A stretch of 64,000 nucleotides of DNA from Stromatinia cepivora (GCA_014898415.1 RCTD01000008.1:62001-126000), one strand, 5' to 3'; positions 10,561 to 23,303 are shown, numbered from the stretch's first letter. The notes: generated by a model not told the origin, from the sequence alone. Made by a program: numbers and translations.

Positions 10561-13264
10561 AACTGATCCAGCCTTACAGTACTGGACGGATATACATGAA
10601 TTATGGTTAAACGAAAGAAATGCTCGGGGTTTTCGGTTTGGAAAACCGCTATTGCTTTGCAAGATAGCGTGGATACAGCGCTGGAGAGATTATGTTTTTT
10701 TTTTTGGTAGAGAGAAACATCCCAAGATGTTGCGCGAAGCCTCTTGTGATTCTGTTAGCATAACTGACTTATTTTCAACCAACAAATTCAGACCTTTTCC
10801 CCTGTACTGGGGCTCCGTTCCACGTTATTTTACGGTTCATTGGTCAAGTCGCGATACGCAACATAGGAGATGGGATCTCAATATCACCATCGCATGTTTG
10901 GGCTTCGAGACTATTGCGACGTTTTCTCTAGTGGGAAAAATGAGACATCAAAATCAGTATGAAATTGGACCACAAATAATGTGTGATTGATTCAGACTCT
11001 GGTGTTTCTACACCCCTCTAGTCTCGCATGTCTCTGACTAGTGTCAGCTTCCTAAATATCGTGAAGACTTCACCTGTCCGGCAGGAATAATATCCTATTA
11101 GATTGTGATATATGATCAATTATGAGTCGTGTGTGATTTCGCGGAGGAGCCTCGCGTAAGTCTTCAAAACAAGCAGATGCTGGATCGTCCATTCGACGCG
11201 CATGATGTAATAATCAGCTCTGAATATTTAGTTTTAAGGTAGTTTACTTTCACAGCCGAGCCAACACAAAACCAACCACTAGGCTTATTAGGTTTATCCA
11301 AGGACAACTCGTTGATGTGCCATTCGTAGCTAGTCCTTTGAAGGTTCAGACCAACCGTTGAATACCTCGGTGCCAGGGGGTGGAGCAACGAATGACACTA
11401 ACTTGCCATCTACGGTATCATGGTTGAAAGAAAATCGAATTGGCAAACGATGCCAAAAAGATCCTACCTTGGTAATGGGTGGTTTTTTGCAATGCAAATC
11501 ATTTAGGCTAAACTAGAGAATCTCTTCCGCACCAAATTTAATATTAAAGCCAACGATATGCACCAAACCCTTGGAAAAGCGATGTATGTAATACCTGAAA
11601 GGGAAAGTTGGCCGCTTCATCACAAACAGTTTCGAGAAGATGAAATGGGAAAGTGGTACAGGAAATACAATTGTACGCTGTTGTTTATAACGCTCCTATG
11701 AGTGGACGATGTAGGCAAGTACAGGTAAGACGAGTTCACGAGTCGAGAAATTCATTGAAGAATTTCTTGAATTTGAGCATTCAAGAAACCACGCAATATT
11801 CTAATAAACCTCTTCAGCAATGCGTTTGTAAACGGAAATTTCCATTGTCTCCAGGTTTTCCCATCTTCCTTATCCTCACAGGAGTATCCCACTGACCTAC
11901 CTTCGTGCGGCAGTAGTCATTTTAAATTAAATAATGTGGCTTCTAATAAGGAAAATATGTGTGGCTAAATATCTTACAGATGGGTTATAGATTTTGTTAT
12001 AAAACCACATTATTTAATTTAAAATATTTATTTTGATTTAAAATGCCTATTTACCGCACGAAGGTAAGTCATTGGGATACTCCTGCAATTAGTGCTATTT
12101 CCAAATCCACTTCAGGCCCACATGCCAGTCCTTACCCCGCGATACGATACTCCATATTTCGACCAAGGAATTTTCGACAAACGCCTAACAACCTATCACA
12201 CCATGGGTAAACTTCTCTTTTTGGATTCTTTCTCCGCGAGCCAAAGCTAATTCCAGTGGCTTTGAGCAGGTGTTGAGTCTTAAGTCTTTTAAGAATTGGA
12301 AGAAATAGGATTTCCAGCAAACTGGTTAGACACAGTCAGGAGACTTGGCGAATTCACAGCCAAAGTGCCAACCTCCCGCACTGCTATTCTCATCAAGATC
12401 AGATTGTTGACGATGGGTGGCTACAGGGAGTTCTATTGGTATAGAAGTTCTTCGCTCCCTTGTTAGATAAGGAGGCGCCTTATCGACGCCAGGGTCCAAA
12501 ATTCTGGGGTTTAACAACGAATCTTACCTACCCCGCAATACCACTGTGCTGTCCATTCCGCTTTGCAGAGATCCGATCCAACAGTATGGGAAAATGTAAG
12601 AATTTCGATACGTAGGGTATGATTTTGAAAGGCACATGAACACGAGATTCTTCATGGATTTCGTTGGAGGCGTATTTATTACAAGTCTTATTAAAAGATC
12701 TGGATGTAATCCGTATCCATAGGTAATGGGATGGTTTTTACGGTAGATTGTGAATCTGTGATCAGTATTGGGAACATGCCGCTACAGAGGCCAAGCGGGC
12801 TTGGTAGTGGGAAGTTCCTTAGCTGTTTCTCCCCTCAATTTTCGCAGGTGACGCTAAGTCCAAAGCCCAGGAAAACTTTATAAAATACCTCGGTGGATCG
12901 CTGAAGAGGAAAGGCCTCGATAGAAAAAGCCATCAGATGCGCCAATACGTGTACCGATCAAATGAGGATCATTTCGAGCTTGGGGTAAATGCCATTGTGC
13001 TCGCATCGCTTACCCATCTGGAGCCACAGAAGTCATATTTTAGCAAGGATGCTATGTAATAATGGTTACGCACCTGACGAACCATTTGAACTTGTATTGG
13101 GATATATGGGGATTACATGACCTTTTGAATAAGAAGATGAAGATCCCCATGGTTTTCTTTTCCAGTGTTCCAGACTTTTTCTTTCGCTTCATTACATAAA
13201 TCTTATTATTTCGCTGTATGCTGGCAGCCTCCGCACCTCTCTCCTTTATCTTCACCCAAATAAT
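10561..13264. other. Long intergenic region with one MITE
   Basis: The 2.7 kb hold no supported gene; open frames are short and show no family signature. The one structured feature is the 207-bp inverted-repeat element listed separately. Base composition is mixed, not strongly AT-rich, so any other transposon remnants are old or absent. Confidence 0.5.
11879..12085. mobile_element. MITE, 207 bp, with long terminal inverted repeats
   Basis: The left end starts CAGGAGTATCCCACTGAC and continues TACCTTCGTGCGG; the right end, read in reverse, is CAGGAGTATCCCAATGAC then TACCTTCGTGCGG. After the first 36 bases the right arm has a short AT-rich extra segment, after which the arms match again over TTTAAATTAAATAATGTGG. 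No coding capacity. The differences between arms are mostly transitions. A target duplication is not clear: only CA flanks both sides. Superfamily unassigned. Confidence 0.75.
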
Positions 13265-15412
13265 ATGACCCAAGAAGACTTGACTCCTCCGAATCACTCG
13301 GACAATTCAATGTCAGGCTCAATGGATAAAGAACCCGGGCCTATTGGGGCCGGTACTGCAGACCACTTGGAGATCATTCGTACTGGTTCAAGAGTTCCAG
13401 GAAATACACATTACTACGAGAAGGATGAATTGCAAACATATGTGGACGATGAAGATCATAATCATGAACCACCGGTAGGCATCGAAATATATATTTGAGA
13501 GTTTGTAGCTGAAAATTTGCTCAATAGATGACCATGAATCGATTGATGTCTTTGGTGGCAATGGCTTTCTTATGGACAGGCTCACAAATACCAGTATATC
13601 TTTTCGGTATGCTATCCTCTCTCATTGAAAGTAGTATTGATCTAACGAAGTGTCTAGGAGGTGTACCACCATATATTTACGGAGATTTAGGGGGAGCGGA
13701 CAGGTGGACCTGGTTTGTGTTGTCCAATTTACTTGCTTTGGCAGCAGTGTGTCCATTCGTAGGAGCTTTGTCGGATCTGTTTGGAAGACGGTATATTGCC
13801 ATGTTTGGTGCAGGCTTGATTGTCATTGGAATGATTATTTGTTCCACGGCACAATCCATGAATGTCTTTATTGGTAAGCTTTTTCGTACTACTGATGTCT
13901 TAAAACATACTGATTTATTACAGGTGGTATGGCTATTGCTGGTGCTGGCGCTGGAATAAACGAATTAACAGCACTCGCTGCAACGTCTGAACTTGCGCCA
14001 ACCGCCAAGCGAGGGAAATATGTGGCCGTGCTAATATTCACTATTCTCCCGTTCTGTCCATCTGTTCTCTGGGCTCAATTGATTGCATCACATTCGAGCT
14101 GGAGATATGTAGGACTATTCTGTGGTCTTTGGGCATTTTTTGGGCTCGCCATCACCGCGGTGTTCTACTTTCCACCTCCTCGAGTAAATTCAAATGGCCT
14201 CTCACGAAAAGAGGTCATCTCTCAAATCGACTTTGTCGGCGGGTTCCTCTCGATTGCTGGTTTGATTCTTTTCGTTGCTGGTCTTCTGTGGGGTGGATAT
14301 CAGGTAAGCAATCTTATTCTCAGTCTATCTTAAAATACTCACTGGCAAAATCTAGTATCCGTGGGGGTCTGCACATGTACTTGTCCCACTTATCCTCGGT
14401 GTTATATTCATCACTGCCTTCTGTTTCTGGGAAGTTTATGGCGCCAAACATCCCATGTTCCCCTCTCGACTCCGAAAAGAACCCCGTATCTTAGCTCTCA
14501 CCCTCGTCATTACCTTCATCTCGGGCGCGAACTTTTTCTCTGTTTTGCTCTTTTGGCCCACCCAAGCATTCAATGTTTACGGACATGATCCAATTGGTGT
14601 CGGAATCCGAGGTCTTCCCATCGGCTTTACCATCCTCATCGGCGCATGCATTGTTCTTTGGCTCTTGTCGGCCTTCCGTGGAGGGATCCGCATGCTCATG
14701 GTCATCTCATCTTGCATGATGACCGCAGGATGCGGTGCCCTTGCCGCTGCAGACCGCAATAATATTAACGCTGTGTACGGTATCCTCATCGTAGCCGGCC
14801 TTGGAATTGGTGGCATTGTAGGTACGTAATCAGCTTTCACGCTTCTCAATACCCAATTCTGTTCTCCGACCCCAAACCCACTGCTGTGTTTCCTCACATG
14901 CATCTCTTTTAATTCCAACGATTCCTCATTCTTCTGAATAAGATTACTGACTCTTCGATGTAAATGCAGTTCCCGCCTCAATTATCACGACCATCATCTG
15001 TCCCGATGACCTAATCGCCACAATCGCGGCACTTACCCTCGCTATTCGTGTAGTTGGTGGAGCCATCGGATACACAACCTATTACAACGTGTTCCTCAAT
15101 AAATTCGTCCCCGAACTATCCGCCAGAATCGGGCTTGCCTGCTACAAGAACGGCATCTTTGACACAAAAATCATCACCCATATTGCGGCTTTGACCGGCA
15201 AAAGTCTTCTAGACGATATTTTACCTCTAGTCGGCAACAATGTTACAATCTGGAATGAAGTCGTACTTGCAGGTCAAGAGGCGTATGCTGCTGCATATCC
15301 TTGGGTTTATTATGTCAGTATTGCTTTTGGGGCGGTTTCCATTCTGGCTAGTATTGGCTTGGGTGATATTAGTAAATATATGGATGATCATGTAGCGGTT
15401 GTTCTTCATTGA
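13265..15412 (+). CDS. MFS transporter, TRI12 (fungal efflux pump) family
   Basis: Six exons: 13265-13474, 13528-13606, 13658-13873, 13924-14303, 14356-14821, 14970-15412; 597 residues, phases consistent throughout. The N-terminus (about 85 residues) is acidic and hydrophilic; then come many hydrophobic helices. GALSDLFGRRYI is the MFS loop 2-3 motif, and GDLGGADRWTWF and AGAGAGINELTALAATSELAPTAKRG are typical of the TRI12 family, 14-helix transporters of the plasma membrane named after a trichothecene efflux pump. The family name does not imply that substrate here: most members are general or siderophore-like exporters, and no biosynthetic cluster surrounds it. The start is chosen because it opens exon 1 in frame. 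Confidence 0.88.
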
Positions 15413-15974
15413 TTCTTCATTGCTGGTATGTAATGAAGGTTCATTTGGTTGATTCGATAACTGCTGGTCGAAGACTTGGAAGGGGGAAGAGTTGGGTTAA
15501 AGATGTGAGTTGTTAGATGTTGAGGGTTGTTTATGAATCATCAACACGGCGTTTGATATTGGGAATGTTCATAATATCATGGCTGAATTGAAGAAGTAGC
15601 ATTAAATATAAATCATAAATTATAAACCATTTAGTTCACTTCTTTTCTTATTTCACCTGTCAGTACTCGAGTATAGTAAATATATCAACTAAGTAAGCAA
15701 GTCTGCACGCCCAACAAGTAAAGTAAAGACATCACGATTATCTCACCTATCGATCTTGATCCCACTAATCTCCACACCACATCGACCATACACCTAACTC
15801 CCTGCTAAAAATGCCAAGAACAAACTGCCCCTATAGATAAGAATCATAAGATATACAAAAACTCTCTCTCTTTTTCCTCCTGTATTTCTCAAATCTCAAT
15901 ATCTTCAAAAATTAAAATTAATTCAATGCTGAGCTAGCTATTGGCTACTTATTGAAGATCTTCTACTTGTGCAA

Positions 15975-16001
15975 CCCCCCCCCCCCCCCCCCGGGGCCCC
16001 C
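15975..16001. repeat. Poly-C tract with GGGG/CCCCC tail
   Basis: Eighteen consecutive C, then GGGG, then CCCCC. Such a run is rare in this AT-leaning genome. It may be real or an assembly/sequencing artefact. Confidence 0.8.
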
Positions 16002-16095
16002 TTTGGCGGATAGAGATTACGTGTTTGCGTAATACTGTTGTGTTTTGTTCTGCAAGGTCTGGGGATGGGGAATTTTGTTTTTTTTTCTTTTTGAA

Positions 16096-16143
16096 TTTGG
16101 TGTTGGTTTTGGTGTTGGTTTTGGTGTTGGTTTTGGTGTTGGG
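16096..16143. repeat. 12-bp tandem repeat (GGTGTTGGTTTT), about four copies
   Basis: Four near-perfect copies read directly. Each is a multiple of three, but no gene is supported over them. Confidence 0.85.
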
Positions 16144-16613
16144 TGATGAAGACGGAGGAAGGTATTGGGATGGTGAGTTGGAGGAGGAAGGGAGGGGGTT
16201 GAATTTGTGGTTGCTTGCTTGAGATAGGGTAATTGATGGACTGTAGATTTGGATTTGGGGTTTATGTTTGTACGATGAGCTTTCGTAGCATCTAGGGCAT
16301 GGAATACTGGGAGGGTGCGTTCGTTGGTGCTGAGTGGGTTTCCGATAAAAGGGGAAAGATGTAGTCTAGTGAATACTTTGTCTGTATTTGAGATGTGCAA
16401 CGGAAACGAAACTTTGTCTCGGGATTACGAGGTGGATGGTATACTGGTTTGTTATAGAAAAGCATTTGCAGAAAAGATTTTATGTTGTCTTTACCTATCT
16501 GTCCTAGTTCTTATGCGCACATGCGTAGATTTTACATGCTACTGGCTATCTCAAATCCACTCCTCATCTTCCACCTTTCCACATTTCTGCCTATCACATA
16601 AATACTCCCCAGA

Positions 16614-18463
16614 CTATCCCACGAAATACTTATACAAAACAACATGATACCTCACGAACTCACCAGTCTTCATCTTAACACCTAGCAACAACTTCCTGAA
16701 TTTCCCATGCTCAACCACAACACCACCCACATGACCACCAACATAAGAACCGCGCATAGATTTCCAATCCCTATAAACCTCCAATTGTTCCCTACTAAAG
16801 CACCTCAATTCTTCATTCAACAACTCAGTCGACAGATCCGAGCCTTTTCCATGAACATCATTAATACCATCCAGAACTAACAAGAATCGCACCCCCAATT
16901 CCTTGTGCACAAATCCCCTCTCGATCATAGGGTTGAAATACTCCTCGGTGCACTTTTCACGATTCTGGAAATGATGCCACATGTGTGGAAAGGAGACGAT
17001 GCATTTGACTTTTACCCAGCTAGCGCACAGGTCAACTTCTTCGGGTGAAGTAATATGTGTAGCTTTAAACCAGGACGCGGTATGTTTTCCCGGTTCCTGG
17101 AATGAGAAGATTGGTTTGGATCGGCCGGTGGGATCATCTAGTCCGGTGGTGAGGAAGTGGAAATTCTCGGCATGTTTTGATTCTGAGGTGATGCGAATCG
17201 ATAGCGAGGAGATTTGCGGAATGATGTCTAGGCAGAACTTGCGGAAACAGATTTTCTTGATTGGTGCCCTGTCGAGAGCATCTCTATGGGTAGCTGGAAC
17301 ACTATGTTTTCTTGCATCGAGACGCCGGAATAGAGGTTTTGGGATGGCGGAAGGCCTGGAAGAGTCAATCCACAGATACGCCTAGGGTATGTTCAGTATG
17401 GATAGGTAAATAACTCATGGGGTCCATTAAAATGGATGAGACTTACGGATGATGGAATCTGGCCGATTTTGAGAAACGATCGGTAAAAACACGTGGTGTT
17501 GTAGCCCAAGTCTGAAATTAACCTTGACGTCGTGCGAGCCAAATCTTCCTGTGATACCCCATCTTGAGAATTTACTAGCTGCATCCATTTTGTCTGAATT
17601 GACATGATATCTTCGCCGATCCTAATGGAGGACATCAATTGAGCCAATGCACCATTGTACAATGAAGGCAGACATTCCTTGGCCGCTTGAAACGCGTATC
17701 TAGCAATCAACGTTTTTCGACCCTCTGGTCCGAGATCGTCCCGTACTTTGATAGCAGCGGCAGCGTTCTTTAGCCACACAATCCATGATTTGTATAATTT
17801 GGCATGAGGTAATACATCTTTGGTTAGATACATGTGTGTCCGAGCAATGGTCCTCTCATCGTTATCCGCAATGATTCTCTCTAGAATTTTGGCGAGATCA
17901 TCCGATCGCGTGGGCCCATAGTACCGTCGACTTTTACCGAGAATATTGACATCCATGTGGCCGTAAGCGTCGTGTTTGCCAAGTTTTCGGGCAGAGTAGT
18001 ATGCTGACCAATGGCTGACAGTCTCGAGGTGATTTCGAAACTCTTCTCCGAGTGGACGCCCTTCAAACAGTTTCCTTACATTGGCCACTGCTTGTCTGTA
18101 ATAATCTGGAACAATATCTTCCCCTGGCCATACCAACGGTACAAGAGTCGCATCTCCGGCAAGATAGCAAAGATTGCCGAAGTCTCTGATAAAGTTCTCG
18201 CAGATTGCGCAGGACATCATATGACGTTTGTTGGGAAGGCCACGGGAGAACATCTCGTAGATTATATTCATTCCAAAGTCCTTACCTGCTGGATCTGATT
18301 GTTTAATATCTGCATGGAAAATGGGTCCTTTTCTGTTTCTTTTGTTCTGAAAGATGGTCAGCTGCATGGCAGCAACTAGAGGTTGGATTGTACGTTTGTT
18401 TTCGCTCAGTTCTGAGATGTGATACCCATCTGGAAGATCTACGATCTCGAAAGTTTCATCCAT
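16614..18463 (-). CDS. Uncharacterised two-exon protein with CxxC...FIRxFGNL motif
   Basis: Two exons, 18463-17447 and 17381-16614, join in phase 0 (GTAAGT donor, CCCTAG acceptor) into 594 residues. The second exon is open for 255 codons with the frame fixed by the splice, so the two halves belong to one gene. Visible features: an acidic start (MDETFEIVDLPDGY), a stretch with SCAICENFIRDFGNLCYL at about residues 83-100 that could bind a metal with neighbouring His residues, a charged middle, and a C-terminal half with HMWHHFQNREKC and GGHVGGVVVEHGKF. No signal peptide or membrane helix. I do not recognise a named family. It converges on the MFS gene. Protein-like composition and an intact frame argue for a working gene; function unknown. 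Confidence 0.75.
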
Positions 18464-20222
18464 TTTAGCACAATCTGTTGGGTAAATTTCGTGTTTTCCT
18501 TAGGCTGGACATGGTCTGGAGCACTTAAATATCTACATTGTTGAAGGTCTGCTGTAGTACAGCCAGCAGAAGGCATGTCGTAGAAAGTTGCTCTACGGCT
18601 CTTCCGTATCCATAAACTTCCATGCCACATACGACTAAATCGCATCCCTAACTCGAAAGTATACTATACTTAGGTAGTTTATAACACTCTTCAATGTTCC
18701 AACTGGGCCTAACCATACAATTACCTCCTTAGACTTAGATGCCTCGATTTGCAGGGAGTGTAATTTTGGGTATGCGATGTATTTCGTACTTCAGGTGCCC
18801 CTACCGTACCAGATACACTCAACAGCTTTCGATAATTACCATTCCATCCATCATGGATTATTTCAAGCATACAAATTCTCTTGTATTCGGCCTTAAGGCG
18901 AGCGATTAAAACTACCATAGTTAAGACGTCGCTTTTGCAATCTTAGAGCTGGCCTTTTGCTGTCATCGCACGTCACATCCTTGAGTTATATAGCGTCCAA
19001 ATCCCTGACACAACCATACTGTCAGGCACTACATATCTAGAACCCCGCATATTTGCATATCTCTCTTAGATGAATATGACCCAGCCTTTTGGAACGCGGT
19101 AAGTCACCATGGCCAAGGAAAATAACAATAGCTTTCTATCAGCACGTGGCGAGAACGTGATCTACCTCATGGTAAATCCCCCACTTGAGGAATATAGCGA
19201 CCTGCAACTTCTCTTTCGGCTTCTCAATATTTGAGTATTCTTGTTGTGATCGGTTTGAGGCTTTGAGCAGCCCATGAGAGGAGATCAATCGCCCATGCTA
19301 TTTCCACGTGTGACCCCATATTATATTTTAGTGGAGTACCGGATGGAACGGAATTTAACCTTGCCCTAGATGAGATTTGTGATATCTCCTGCATTTGAAG
19401 CATCACTAATAAAAAATATTTCTTCAATAGTGGTTTAATGCCACCAATGTGCTGTCGTCCTCGGGGACCTCGGTCTTATGAAGACGCGAAATTCAAAAAC
19501 GATGATCCTATTTCCTATTTTATACAGTCGAAAACATTGACAACGGCAGCAAAAGTGGCAAAAGGACGATATATTTTTAGGTAACTTCCGAATGCAATTA
19601 ATGTGATGTGCCAAGGTCTAAATAAGAAAGAGTGCTCTGTTAATCTACAAACTCATCCTGTTGGTACAGGGATTTTGACCAGATACGGCGTCAAACTTTC
19701 TCTGTTGAAAGCTTGAAGCATGGCAAGCAAGTATTTCCGGCGCTTATATTGAAGCATGTCTCGTTCTTGGCAGACCAAATTATTTTGATACCGAGTAAAT
19801 GGCTTCAATTTTCGGCATCATATCTGCTTTGTCGGTTTATTCCTCGCCAAAGTAGAGGGTGGACTTGTCGTCATTATACTTTTCATGGCCATAGCCAATT
19901 TAAATGACGAGATGAAAGAATTTTTGGGGTTGTAATTCCTTTGAGAGCATACCGTTCGTTGACTTTTAAGAGTAACCATGAAGAGGTCCACATATGATAT
20001 GATCCGAGCCTCATAACTCATTTGGAACTCCCGAGAAGCGCTCCAAGTGATCGATTATGTGGGCCTTTAATATTGACGGATATCAAGGATATCACGGTCA
20101 TTCGCTCTTTACATTATATCCTTGCTTTGGACTTTGCGGAGGAGACTCATTTTATGAATGTATCCCCTTCTCTTCTCTTCGGAAAGTACTCCGTACAGAG
20201 TTGCAACTTGCGTGATGACCTG
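18464..20222. other. Intergenic, no supported gene
   Basis: Only short unrelated frames. The stretch includes the presumed promoters of the uncharacterised minus gene and of the lectin-like gene. The frame of the lectin-like gene is open upstream to 20022, but that part does not resemble the family N-terminus. Confidence 0.5.
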
Positions 20223-23200
20223 ATGTCTGGACACAGCGATTTGGAGGTTGTTAATCAGCCTTTTGAATATTATGGCCCGCAGCAGCGTGGCGAATTGGGC
20301 AATCAGACGGATGGGGATGGTCGCCCATATTATCAGGAAGATACGAAGTTTATAGGAATGCCGGTATTCCCTGCGGAACTCCCATTCGAAAACTATACAC
20401 CTACCCCCATTGCATTATCGCACATGACATCATCAAATCTATCAGGTCGACAGTTCAGCAATTGCTCAGAGGCTCCGTCATCTCCCGCACTACACACTGC
20501 ACCTTTGATCAAACAGCCGGTGTCGACGGAGAAGGAGACGGTGGAAAGTATAGATGGTACGCAGAAGGAAAGGCAACCGTGGAAATGGTACATCTTAGGA
20601 GGTGTCATCGCGCTGGTTGTAATTATAGCCGCGGTGGTTGGAGGAATCGTTGCATCTAAGAAGAATAACACGGCGAATGTGAATGGGGTATCTGGTGGAG
20701 TTTCCTCTCCCAATAACTCATCTCCAACGAGCTCCGCCTCGAGCAATTCACCCACCTTTACGAATACAGCATCTTCGGTGAGTTCTACTGTTGCTCCATT
20801 TCAGAGAAACGTTGCCGCAATCTCTTACCCGTCCAACAATGTCAACAACTCTAGAGTGTATTATCAAGACAATCAAGGCCATATACTAGAATCACATAGC
20901 AATGCATCAAGTGAGATCTGGTCGACGAATCAGATTGTAACCGCTAAGAATGGTTCATCATTTGCTGTGGCTGTGACGATGCCAGCCAACAATTTCGTAG
21001 GACGCTCCTATTACCCAACACCCCACTTTCCCCCTCACCCTAAATTCTTTCTGAAACCACGCAGCTGCTAAATAATATACAGGAAATCACTGTATTATAC
21101 TCCGATTCCGACAATCTGCTTCACGACATCATATATGATGTCACATCAGACTCATGGAATGAAGGAACCTTGTCCTCTGAGAACTACATAATCTCTGAGA
21201 ATTCAAGTGTCGCGGTGATGTACTGGCAATGTCTTTTGTGCACCAACACAACCATCATCTCTTTTCAAGATGTGAACAACAGAATACAGGTCGGAAACTT
21301 AACCAGTTCGGGTTGGACTTTGACCCAAATAAATGTTGATGTTGTAGATACAGTACTAGTCAACTTATATTACCCCATAACCTAATTTCAGTTTTTTTAT
21401 ATATTCAATATCTACCTTTCAATTTAATTATAAAATCAATCATTAATTATTATAATTTAAAATTTGAATATATTGAAGTTCTATATTTATACTATTCCCC
21501 AAAAAAAATTCAAATCTTTATTGTTCTATAATTAATCAACATTTTGTATATTAATCCTTTGTTACAATACAGGCCTCAATTCTATCAAATATATTCGCTC
21601 CTAATTTATCGAATAATTCTTGATCTAATATATCCTAAATTATTTGTAAACAACTTTCTAATTTTTATTTAATATATTCCGATTCGCTTTTATCGATTAT
21701 AATATCAAGAAATATTTTATATAATTTTATTTTTAAAGTTTATCAAATATATTCAATAGAATTGAGATCAGGAGAATAAAAAAATCAATCCTTCAATATT
21801 GGGATCCCTTTCTTTTGAAATCAATCCTGTACTTTATGGATATAATAAATAAAAATATTATTCTATATAAATTCATATTCTGGATCCAATCTTTCAAAAG
21901 CAGGGTTTACCTTAATATCGAAGACCTCGAAATATAAATTGATATTATATCTATATTTTTTATTCTCAAAATCTTTATTTATTATATATAGATTATTCTT
22001 TTTAAGATTTCAAAAATCCCTTTAAATTATAATCTTTATATTTTTATTTGTATTATATATTTGAACTATTCTAGGTTTCCATTTCTAAACAGAAATGCAG
22101 AAGTATTATTCTTCTTTTTTACTTCGCCTCTATTTTATAAAGCATTCATTGTTCTATATAATTAATCCTTATTTCTTTATTATCAATTCCTTATATACTA
22201 GGTATTATACAAGCTGTTTGAATGTATGTGTCTGGATAAGTTCTGATCGCTTTTTATATTTCCAATTGATGATTTTATAGATTTTCAAAATCTTTTTAAT
22301 AATAAAGGTACTATATTTAAGGTTTATAATTGTTTTTGTTTATATATAAATTGATTTTAGATATAATCGAATATATTGAATTAATATATGTTTTTCTTTT
22401 TTTGTATAAGATTTAGTTTGAAGAATATGAAATAGATTCATTTCTTTATTATATAATATATCTTATTGTAGAATATAGCGAATAGTTTATATTTCGAGAT
22501 TAAGATTAATTATAATATAATAAGGATTAGAGTTATTGAAAGCTTTATTAATAATTTTGCTATATAAATATAGAGTAAGATACTTAAAAGCTAATTCCCT
22601 TTCAATATTCAAGGTTCTGAGAGTATATTGTAATATTATTGATGAATAAATAATAAAGAGAGTTGAAATTCAATTCGCGAAATTTACGCGTTTTTAAGGT
22701 TTTGGGGTAATATAAGTGCACGGTTACTGTAATACTGGTCTTGCGTTGCAGCCATTCTACCGCTTCAACGAAGCACATCAGATAAACTTATACTATCAAA
22801 AACCAGATAGTAACATGGCCATCTCAGCCTGGCAATATAGCAGTGTGTTTAATTACAGATAATTTTCCATGTTTTATACTAACGAGGTTTCGCAGCTCAA
22901 AATTGGTCGCTGAATGCAGCAACATACTACTCCCTAACATTCGGCGTCCCTATCGCCGCATCAGCATCTTACACAAGTGTTCATCTGGACGGGCAACGTA
23001 AAAACCGGTTTCGAAACCTGGGGAGAAACACTTACATTATCGCATCTTGGTATTAAATCCAACATGTACATGGGAGCTCATAATGACTGGGAAGCAATGG
23101 GTATTCACCCTTCGGCAATGTCAAACTCGACCAAAAATCCCAAAGTTTTCAAATCGATAGCAGCCACAGCGACTGGAACTGCATTCGCGGTCGTGGCAAT

Positions 23201-23303
23201 CGATGGAAAACCAGATGTGATCGAAGCATATCAGGTTGAGGAGGATGATACGATAAATTGGAGTTCGGCCGGGACCGTCGATATTGGCAAGACATGGGGG
23301 TAA
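20223..23303 (+). pseudogene. Membrane-anchored fucose-lectin-like protein, broken by a transposon and a frameshift
   Basis: Coding blocks: 20223-20996, 21083-21350, then a 1.38-kb insertion, 22730-22842, 22896-about 22975, and about 22977-23303. The start at 20223 (MSGHSDLEVV) fits the usual N-terminus of this family better than the upstream ATG. Residues 1-120 are hydrophilic, about 121-146 form one transmembrane helix (GGVIALVVIIAAVVGGIVA), then a Ser/Asn/Thr-rich stalk, then a beta-propeller-like region related to fungal fucose-specific lectins (TGLALQPFYR, INLYYQK, MYMGAHNDWEAMGIHPSA). Taking out the insertion with one TA brings the frame back exactly. Past the second intron (22843-22895, GTGTGT donor, CTAAC branch point) the frame is lost by one base near 22973-22980. 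Two independent lesions make a functional product unlikely. Confidence 0.78.
21351..22729 (-). mobile_element. Tc1/mariner DNA transposon, RIP-degraded, inserted in the lectin-like gene
   Basis: The element is 1379 bp, very AT-rich, flanked by TA on both sides (21349-21350 and 22730-22731). Both ends begin CAGTA and share ACTTATATTACCCC, read inward, at the same distance. On the minus strand, near 21752-21772, the codons read PDLNSIE, the conserved C-terminal catalytic glutamate block of Tc1-like transposases, preceded by QKKGIPILKD. Stop codons stand where the family has Trp (TGG to TGA), the RIP signature. No intact transposase remains, so the copy cannot move by itself. Confidence 0.82.

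Larger units (their letters stand above)
15413..16613. other. Intergenic between convergent genes, with simple repeats
   Basis: No gene is supported. It contains an 18-base C homopolymer (15975-15992) followed by GGGG and CCCCC, and a 12-bp tandem repeat, both listed separately. The 3' UTRs of the two flanking genes must lie here. Confidence 0.5.

Noticed and set aside
13265..15412. Reading the TRI12-type transporter as evidence for a trichothecene cluster
   Set aside because: No terpene synthase, P450 or acyltransferase genes lie nearby, and the TRI12 family is much broader than its founding member.
16981..17385. Plus-strand 134-codon frame
   Set aside because: It is the shadow of exon 2 of the minus-strand uncharacterised gene, which the splice junction and frame support.
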